Of a stretch of DNA of 10,241 bases, positions 9,101 through 10,241 are shown one piece after another. The position numbers were made by a program, and so were the translations under genes. Positions within the stretch are counted from its first letter, which is position 1, and each line of letters begins with the position of its first letter. Where the stretch lies: NCBI GenBank assembly GCA_026770585.1, contig MU646502.1:424181-434421 (forward strand), read 5' to 3'. The notes beneath the pieces were generated by a model. It saw only the letters and a program-made list of their open reading frames with translations, was not told the DNA's origin and ran no database searches. This stretch comes from Baffinella frigidus (taxonomy: Eukaryota; Cryptophyceae; Cryptomonadales; Baffinellaceae).

Positions 9101-10022
9101 TCCACACCCTTGACGGGTTACCAGGGTTTGGATGGTTTCGAGAGTTCAGGGTTGAGAGGGTTAAGAGGGTTTAGAGATCAGAGTTTAGGGATCAGGGTTT
9201 AGGATCAGGGTTTATGATAGGGTTTAGGGTTAGGGTTTAGAGGGCTTTCCCTGTGGGTGAGAGGACTCTCTCTCTGGGTGTTGGAGGACGGGGGGGGGTG
9301 GCTCAGGAAGGGGTGTGATGGGGGCGATGGGTGGGTGGTGGAGAGCGGGGACCTCGCTATGGTCTGTGGCCCGCTCCGAATGAAGAGGGTGTACGGTTTA
9401 GAGGGTGTAGATCGTTCAGGGGTTATAAGATTCAGGGTTCAAATGCTTCAGAGGGTGTGGGGTTTAGGGTGTAGGGTGTAGGATCTAGAGGGTGCACGAG
9501 ACTCGCTCCGCTTGAAGCCGATGCATGCTCTGGAGAAGTATTGTACCTGGCATTGGCCTAAATAAACCCTACACCCGGAACCCAGAACCCTAAATCCTAA
9601 ACCCCATATTTCATCCCGAAACCTGAACCCTTACCCCGTAAACCCTGAACCCCAAACTTCATCCCGAAACTTCAATCCCTAACCCCCAAACCCTAAACTC
9701 GAACCTGAACCCCGAACCCTAAACTCGAAACTCGAAACCCGAAACCCGAATACCGAATCCTGAAAATTCATCCCTAAACCCTAAACCCGAACAGGTGGTC
9801 GGGCACTCCGAATACACCCTCGCCACAACCCTCACCGCCTCCACCGCCTCCTCCCTCACAGAACGCCTCGCCCCCCTCGCCTCCGCCCCCCAAACCGCCT
9901 TCCCCCCCTCCCCCTTCCCCCTCACCCCCCTCCCGTCCCTCGACTACATCCTCCTCGGGGCCGCGACGAAGTGTGGGAACCATACCTTCCCGGGTACGGT
10001 TCTGGCCGCGAGCGTGTACCAG
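96..10022 (+). CDS. Split gene: discoidin (F5/8C) plus LamG-like protein, partial
   Basis: Model of 16 exons: 96-159, 1429-1527, 1772-1826, 2032-2103, 2669-2784, 3052-3089, 3238-3304, 3476-3559, 3911-3989, 4390-4445, 5212-5271, 5596-5641, 6840-6934, 8132-8232, 8731-8866, 9795-10022. All introns are GT-AG and the frame stays open for about 465 codons without a stop. Residues about 45-205 fit an F5/8 type C (discoidin, galactose-binding-like) domain. Residues about 205-310 are unassigned. Residues about 311-465 resemble a laminin-G/concanavalin-like beta-sandwich. Known families with these folds bind glycans, lipids or proteins, usually outside the cell; that role is inferred here. No start codon, signal peptide or terminal stop lies in the window, so both ends are missing. 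Codons favour G/C in third position, unlike the introns. The first exon is the least certain. Where an exon has several copies, I chose the one that keeps frame and both splice sites. Confidence 0.85.
276..352. mobile_element. 77-bp MITE/introner-like insertion
   Basis: An insertion in the degraded copy of exon 1. The uninterrupted sequence at 141-151 (acgacaccgct) is split here, with acac duplicated on both sides (272-275 and 353-356). The ends form imperfect terminal inverted repeats of 23 bases with a perfect 15-bp core (284-298 and 330-344). No coding capacity. It contains possible splice signals (gtaacg at 283, branch-like cctaac at 319-324, gttag ending at 345). Confidence 0.75.
1081..1133 (+). 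pseudogene. Exon 2 echo a
   Basis: Copy of the first half of exon 2 (AWLGARETWIQDTSLFRS), diverging after the RS codons. No AG directly precedes it and no donor follows, so it is unlikely to be spliced in. Confidence 0.85.
1283..1357 (+). pseudogene. Exon 2 echo b with stop
   Basis: Copy of exon 2 preceded by an AG (attcag|GCGTGG). It keeps frame for 24 codons up to YETS and then reads TGA in the flanking heptamer. If included, it would end the protein. Confidence 0.85.
1429..1527 (+). CDS. Exon 2, N-terminal edge of discoidin domain
   Basis: Acceptor acctgcag|GC and donor CAGCAG|gtgagc, phase 0 to 0, 33 codons. It reads AWLGARETWIQDTP, then LFRSSSYETGVDLDKVMQQ. The SSSYETG stretch fits the start of an F5/8C domain, where a serine-rich strand precedes the first loop. 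Two earlier partial copies (1081-1133 and 1283-1357) were not chosen. The first lacks a donor and the second runs into a TGA. Confidence 0.85.
1528..2031 (+). repeat. Introns 2 and 3: heptamer repeats (around exon 3)
   Basis: Both introns (1528-1771 and 1827-2031) are nearly pure heptamers: a clean CCCTAAA block at about 1590-1628, CCCCAAA at about 1850-1915 and CCCTACA at about 1921-1960. Exon 3 sits between them. Confidence 0.9.
1772..1826 (+). CDS. Exon 3, discoidin domain
   Basis: Acceptor accgcag|GCGAGC and donor GAGCACG|gtaacc, phase 0 to 1. It reads ASDALWHSGNGSGFASEH. The tryptophan followed by a small-residue loop matches the conserved 'W-S' position of F5/8C domains. The intron before it starts gtgagc, nearly the same as this exon's first bases (gcgagc). 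Confidence 0.88.
2032..2103 (+). CDS. Exon 4, discoidin core (QWLAFDLG)
   Basis: Acceptor accccag|GC and donor CTCG|gtgcac, phase 1 to 1. It reads CPHLPICPEEWPYDKDQ, then WLAFDL, with glycine split across the next junction. QWLAFDLG corresponds to the family hallmark 'QWLqvDLG'. Three downstream partial copies (2262-2310, 2427-2472, 2541-2553) were left out. Only this copy has both a good acceptor and an intact 5' half with paired cysteines. Confidence 0.88.
2104..2668 (+). repeat. Intron 4 with three exon 4 echoes
   Basis: Holds tandem partial copies of exon 4's 3' half at 2262-2310 (donor gtgcaa kept), 2427-2472 (donor lost, gagcaa) and a stub at 2541-2553. The first two share about 60 bases upstream (catagtctt/aatagtctt), so the duplicated unit is about 162 bp and includes intron. 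CCCGAAA blocks lie at about 2125-2190. Confidence 0.85.
2669..2784 (+). CDS. Exon 5, discoidin domain
   Basis: Acceptor gttgccag|GC and donor CTCCAG|gttcgt, phase 1 to 0. Joined to exon 4 it gives WLAFDLGTHFSLSQFRIRY, the expected beta-strand after the DLG motif. The rest reads PPYALMPAYSHYGLARTNIR and ends EDYWLQ. Two shortened copies of its 3' end follow at 2851-2891 and 2924-2949, each with its own gt. Confidence 0.9.
2785..3051 (+). repeat. Intron 5 with two exon 5 echoes
   Basis: Copies of the exon 5 3' end at 2851-2891 (41 nt, then gttcac) and 2924-2949 (26 nt, then gtgcgt), progressively shorter and more diverged, followed by heptamers. Confidence 0.88.
3052..3089 (+). CDS. Exon 6, discoidin domain (38 nt)
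   Basis: Acceptor cctctccag|GGGCAC and donor CTGCG|gtcagc, phase 0 to 2. It reads GHPRDFAVQFSL plus the first two bases of an arginine codon completed by exon 7. The exon is very short, but the frame is preserved and the strand pattern (DFAVQFSL) fits the discoidin fold. Confidence 0.87.
3090..3237 (+). repeat. Intron 6: CCCCAAA array
   Basis: Short intron of CCCTCAA, CCCTAAA and then a homogeneous CCCCAAA block (about 3164-3222) before taaccag. Confidence 0.9.
3238..3304 (+). CDS. Exon 7, discoidin domain
   Basis: Acceptor ttaaccag|ATCG and donor TGGCAG|gttgcg, phase 2 to 0. It reads SLEGPWVTLLDGTAEKQAV and ends DWQ. The W-x-T-L-L-D-G pattern is the usual F5/8C strand and turn ('W..l..g'). 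Confidence 0.9.
3305..3475 (+). repeat. Intron 7: 38-bp tandem duplication and small hairpin
   Basis: Two tandem units of 38 bp (3358-3395, 3396-3433) sharing gcgagaatttgaaaccctaa. Just upstream an 8-bp perfect inverted repeat, caaacagt (3321-3328) and actgtttg (3335-3342), with a 6-base loop. Confidence 0.85.
3476..3559 (+). CDS. Exon 8, discoidin domain (RYWRLFVKNNYG)
   Basis: Acceptor acgccag|ACGTTC and donor CTGCAG|gtcaac, phase 0 to 0, 28 codons. It reads TFGFEPQTARYWRLFVKNNY and continues GFGYTALQ. The aromatic-Arg-Leu strand followed by a Gly turn is the most conserved 3' block of F5/8C domains ('aRYvRl'). Confidence 0.93.
3560..3910 (+). repeat. Intron 8: CCCTACA and CCCTAAA arrays
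   Basis: A CCCTACA array of about nine units (3613-3676), then mixed heptamers and a CCCTAAA block (about 3800-3860). A short AT-rich interruption (about 3856-3871). No exon copy seen. Confidence 0.9.
3911..3989 (+). CDS. Exon 9, end of discoidin domain (AIEFFG)
   Basis: Acceptor tgacgcag|GCAATC and donor TCCACAG|gtcaga, phase 0 to 1. It reads AIEFFGFQSRFAHHS, then NRCYNSILCST. AIEFFG closes the F5/8C domain ('l.EieffG'). Two cysteines follow. A near-copy of its 3' three quarters lies at 4124-4188, and a shorter one ends at the next acceptor. Confidence 0.92.
3990..4389 (+). repeat. Intron 9 with exon 9 echoes
   Basis: An AT-rich foldback at 4024-4079 (arms ttttaaagg and cctttaaaa), a short G-rich-strand segment (about 4094-4126), a copy of exon 9 at 4124-4188 (donor lost, ggctcc), heptamers, then a last stub of exon 9 (about 4364-4389) whose final cag is the exon 10 acceptor. 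Confidence 0.82.
4390..4445 (+). CDS. Exon 10, linker region
   Basis: Acceptor gctcgacag|GGGAGG and donor GCGGGG|gtaaac, phase 1 to 0. It reads EAERASLATNGAASIRAG after the split glycine. No family is recognised. The acceptor looks like a modified copy of the exon 9 3' end. A copy of the 3' half of this exon, with donor, lies at 4638-4667. Confidence 0.8.
4446..5211 (+). repeat. Intron 10: heptamers, exon 10 and 11 echoes, 46-bp dispersed repeat
   Basis: Nine perfect CCCTAAA units (4681-4743), the longest clean array in the window. Exon 10 copy with donor at 4638-4667. Exon 11 5' copy at 4951-4968. A repeated segment with the core aacctcggccgt occurs three times (about 4513-4565, 4808-4856, 4983-5021) and may be a decayed copy of the exon 11 3' half. 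Confidence 0.82.
5212..5271 (+). CDS. Exon 11, linker region
   Basis: Acceptor atgaaacag|GGGCTG and donor CTTCAG|gttgca, phase 0 to 0. It reads GLKLTAGRHAFFVHSNLGLQ, alternating hydrophobic residues typical of a beta-rich segment. I cannot assign a fold. Partial copies flank it: 5' half at 4951-4968 and 3' half with donor at 5354-5389. Confidence 0.82.
5272..5595 (+). repeat. Intron 11 with exon 11 3' echo
   Basis: Copy of the exon 11 3' half (ending ggactacag|gtgacc) at 5354-5389; the copy extends into the intron start (actccc shared). CCCGAAA block at about 5527-5562. Confidence 0.85.
5596..5641 (+). CDS. Exon 12, linker region
   Basis: Acceptor tgaacag|GTTGCAGC and donor TCAGACG|gtacac, phase 0 to 1. 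It reads VAASDARRGEVHKSD. Its first bases repeat the first bases of the intron before it (both cag-gttgca). The function is unknown. Confidence 0.78.
6080..6258. mobile_element. 179-bp foldback/MITE-like element
   Basis: Terminal inverted repeats of 38 bp (6080-6117 and 6221-6258) match at 33 positions. The inside is AT-rich and non-coding, unlike all surrounding sequence. No clear target-site duplication is visible. Flanks on both sides carry copies of the same gcacggcgatcctaaat-type sequence, so it may have inserted within, or been duplicated along with, an exon 13 echo. Confidence 0.7.
6255..6282. repeat. 10-bp hairpin beside foldback element
   Basis: Perfect inverted repeat gatcgccgtg (6255-6264) and cacggcgatc (6273-6282) with an 8-base loop. 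The right arm is part of an exon 13 echo; the left arm overlaps the end of the 179-bp element. Confidence 0.8.
6840..6934 (+). CDS. Exon 13, linker region
   Basis: Acceptor cacgcag|GGCGGG and donor GCGCCG|gtaccc, phase 1 to 0. It reads RVALAYGTAVEAMSPLF, then AFEALAAIPGKTAP. Three copies of its 5' part precede it (5983-6013, 6480-6511, 6727-6758) and two copies of its 3' part follow (7071-7133, 7272-7329). Only this version joins both halves. Confidence 0.85.
7071..7133 (+). pseudogene. Exon 13 3' echo a
   Basis: Keeps frame over EAMSHLFAFEALSAVPGKTV then P, with donor gtaccc identical to exon 13's. Preceded by cccgaag, a possible but weak acceptor. Could act as an alternative 3' half, but its 5' half is missing. 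Confidence 0.8.
7272..7329 (+). pseudogene. Exon 13 3' echo b
   Basis: Reads EAMSPLFAFEALSAIPGKT, then acag|gtacgc. The two last codons before the donor are lost, so its phase (1) does not match exon 14. Confidence 0.8.
7654..7713 (+). pseudogene. Exon 14 echo a ending in TAA
   Basis: Good acceptor (acatccag|GTGGAG). Reads VEVAPQALTLAHLASPHGF and then TAA, where the copy runs into heptamer sequence. It has an acceptor but no donor, so it could serve as an alternative terminal or poison exon. Confidence 0.8.
7799..7838 (+). pseudogene. Exon 14 echo b
   Basis: Acceptor aaaccag|GTCGAG. Reads VEVAPQALTPTHL before running into heptamers. A shorter and more diverged fragment follows at 7866-7895 (EVEVSPEALP). 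Confidence 0.75.
7931..7990 (+). pseudogene. Exon 14 echo d ending in TAA
   Basis: Acceptor acatccag|GTGGAG, reading VEAAPQALTLAHLASPHGF then TAA. It is a tandem copy of the 7654-7713 echo with the same flanks. Confidence 0.8.
8132..8232 (+). CDS. Exon 14, start of LamG-like domain
   Basis: Acceptor aaacgcag|GTGGAG and donor GACATCAG|gtcatc, phase 0 to 2. It reads VEVSPQALTLAHLGSAHGF, then VLVARFITGPPGDI. The 'GFVLVARF' strand fits the first strand of a laminin-G/concanavalin-like domain. Four copies of its 5' part lie upstream, two of which end in an in-frame TAA. This is the only copy continuing past HGF. Confidence 0.85.
8233..8730 (+). repeat. Intron 14 with repeated exon 14 3' ends
   Basis: The junction acatcag|gt recurs at 8334, 8384 and 8538, followed in two cases by the same catcatcgaccc or gcatcgacc bases as the intron start. 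A second motif (gtgattccctgtaac at 8335; gtgatcctccgtaac at 8441) occurs twice. Then CCCCAAA-type heptamers to the acceptor. Confidence 0.8.
8731..8866 (+). CDS. Exon 15, LamG-like domain core
   Basis: Acceptor tccaccag|CGGCAC and donor GCTATG|gtgagc, phase 2 to 0. It reads GTVLTLGDPCSGGLSLWVLE, then DGGVRLRQGCDGGEGG and VVESGDLAM. The pattern 'SGTVLTLGD...LSLWVLEDGGVRL' matches LamG/ConA-like strands, where a beta-turn with Asp-Gly precedes the next strand. Two cysteines could pair. Two further copies (8996-9093, 9263-9361) keep frame but lack acceptors. Confidence 0.85.
8996..9093 (+). pseudogene. Exon 15 echo a
   Basis: Reads LSLSVLEDGGVRLRQGCEGG then EGGVVESGDLAM in frame, with the same donor (gtgagcgtcc) as exon 15. 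No acceptor and no GTVLTLGD part. Very close to exon 15, so recent or conserved. Confidence 0.85.
9263..9361 (+). pseudogene. Exon 15 echo b
   Basis: Reads GLSLWVLEDGGGWLRKGCDG then GDGWVVESGDLAM in frame, followed by gtctgt. More diverged than echo a. No acceptor pyrimidine tract precedes it. Confidence 0.85.
9795..10022 (+). CDS. Exon 16, end of LamG-like domain
   Basis: Acceptor gaacag|GTGGTC and donor TACCAG|gtaacc, 76 codons, phase 0 to 0. It begins VVGHSEYTLATTLTASTASS, has a Pro/Ala-rich loop (FPPSPFPLTPLPS), then LDYILLGAATKCGNHTFPG and TVLAASVYQ. The 'DYILLGA...F.G.v..v.vy' ending is typical of LamG-like domains. The first two thirds are strongly C-rich in third positions. A copy of its last codons with donor gtgtgg occurs at 10152-10190. 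Confidence 0.88.
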
Positions 10023-10241
10023 GTAACCCAGGGTTTCCGTTTTAGGGTTTAGGGTTTAGGCCTGGTACGGTTGACTAATTCCGCGTCGTTTGTACCAGGG
10101 CGTTGATTATTCCAGGCAGATGTTGTACCAGGGCATGTGAGGTTTAGTCAACTGCTTCCCGGGCGCGGTTCTCGCCGCGAGCGTGTTCCAGGTGTGGATT
10201 CCATTCGACGCACCCCCCCCCCCCCCCCCCCCCCCCCCCCC
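10023..10241 (+). repeat. Start of intron 16, foldback and poly-C end
   Basis: Begins gtaacc, has a short TTTAGGG-orientation array (about 10037-10060), inverted pairs cctggtac (10061-10068) with gtaccagg (10092-10099, 10125-10132) and gttgacta (10070-10077) with tagtcaac (10145-10152), then an exon 16 3' echo (to 10190, FPGAVLAASVFQ with donor gtgtgg). Positions 10213-10241 are 29 C, possibly an assembly artefact. Confidence 0.8.

Larger units (their letters stand above)
8867..9794 (+). repeat. Intron 15: strand-switched heptamers and exon 15 echoes
   Basis: Between about 8890 and 9490 the heptamers are in the opposite orientation (TTTAGGG-like on +). From about 9563 to 9790 they return to the C-rich orientation before the acceptor. 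Two exon 15 copies lie in the G-rich part. Bases after 9500 (cgctccgcttgaagcc) resemble the start of exon 16. Confidence 0.88.

Noticed and set aside
9774-9983. Gly/Glu-rich open frame on the - strand
   Set aside because: Antisense of the C-rich codons of exon 16. The composition explains the lack of stops.
1-10241. CRISPR array or prokaryotic system
   Set aside because: Repeats are short-period and have no unique spacers of constant length; there are no ribosome-binding sites or operons, and splicing is clear.

Overview
The window looks like nuclear DNA from a GC-rich eukaryotic microbe, probably an alga or other protist. It holds most of one gene on the + strand, cut into about 16 short exons (38-228 nt) joined by GT-AG introns. 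All 15 internal junctions keep one open frame of about 465 codons, yet only about 14% of the window is coding. The introns consist almost entirely of degenerate telomere-like heptamers (CCCTAAA and one-base variants). TTTAGGG-type telomere repeats occur in green algae and plants, several alveolates (chromerids, dinoflagellates) and some other algae, so the lineage cannot be fixed from sequence alone. I found no prokaryotic signals, tRNA, rRNA or CRISPR.

The spliced product is incomplete at both ends. Its first half (exons 2-9) reads as an F5/8 type C (discoidin) galactose-binding-like domain, with QWLAFDLG, RYWRLFVKNNYG and AIEFFG in the expected order. A linker region of unknown fold follows (exons 10-13). 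The last part (exons 14-16) resembles a laminin-G/concanavalin-like beta-sandwich (GTVLTLGD, LSLWVLEDGGVRL, LDYILLGA, FPGTVLAASVYQ). This suggests an extracellular or surface adhesion or glycan-binding protein.

Layout: 1-159, minisatellite and a likely first exon; 160-1428, a long intron with a 77-bp inverted-repeat insertion and two partial copies of exon 2; 1429-4445, ten-exon-dense discoidin region; 4446-8131, linker exons in large repeat-filled introns, including a 179-bp foldback element; 8132-10022, LamG-like exons; 10023-10241, start of the next intron, ending in a run of 29 C.

The striking feature is that nearly every intron carries degraded partial copies ('echoes') of its neighbouring exons. 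These often keep a splice site and dissolve at their edges into heptamer repeats. Several introns also begin with sequence resembling the start of the following exon, as expected if introns arose or grew by tandem duplication across AGGT-type sites. Heptamers lie C-rich-strand-sense before every acceptor, where they supply CTAAC/CTAAA branch-point-like motifs; the orientation flips only in the 5' part of intron 15 and after exon 16.
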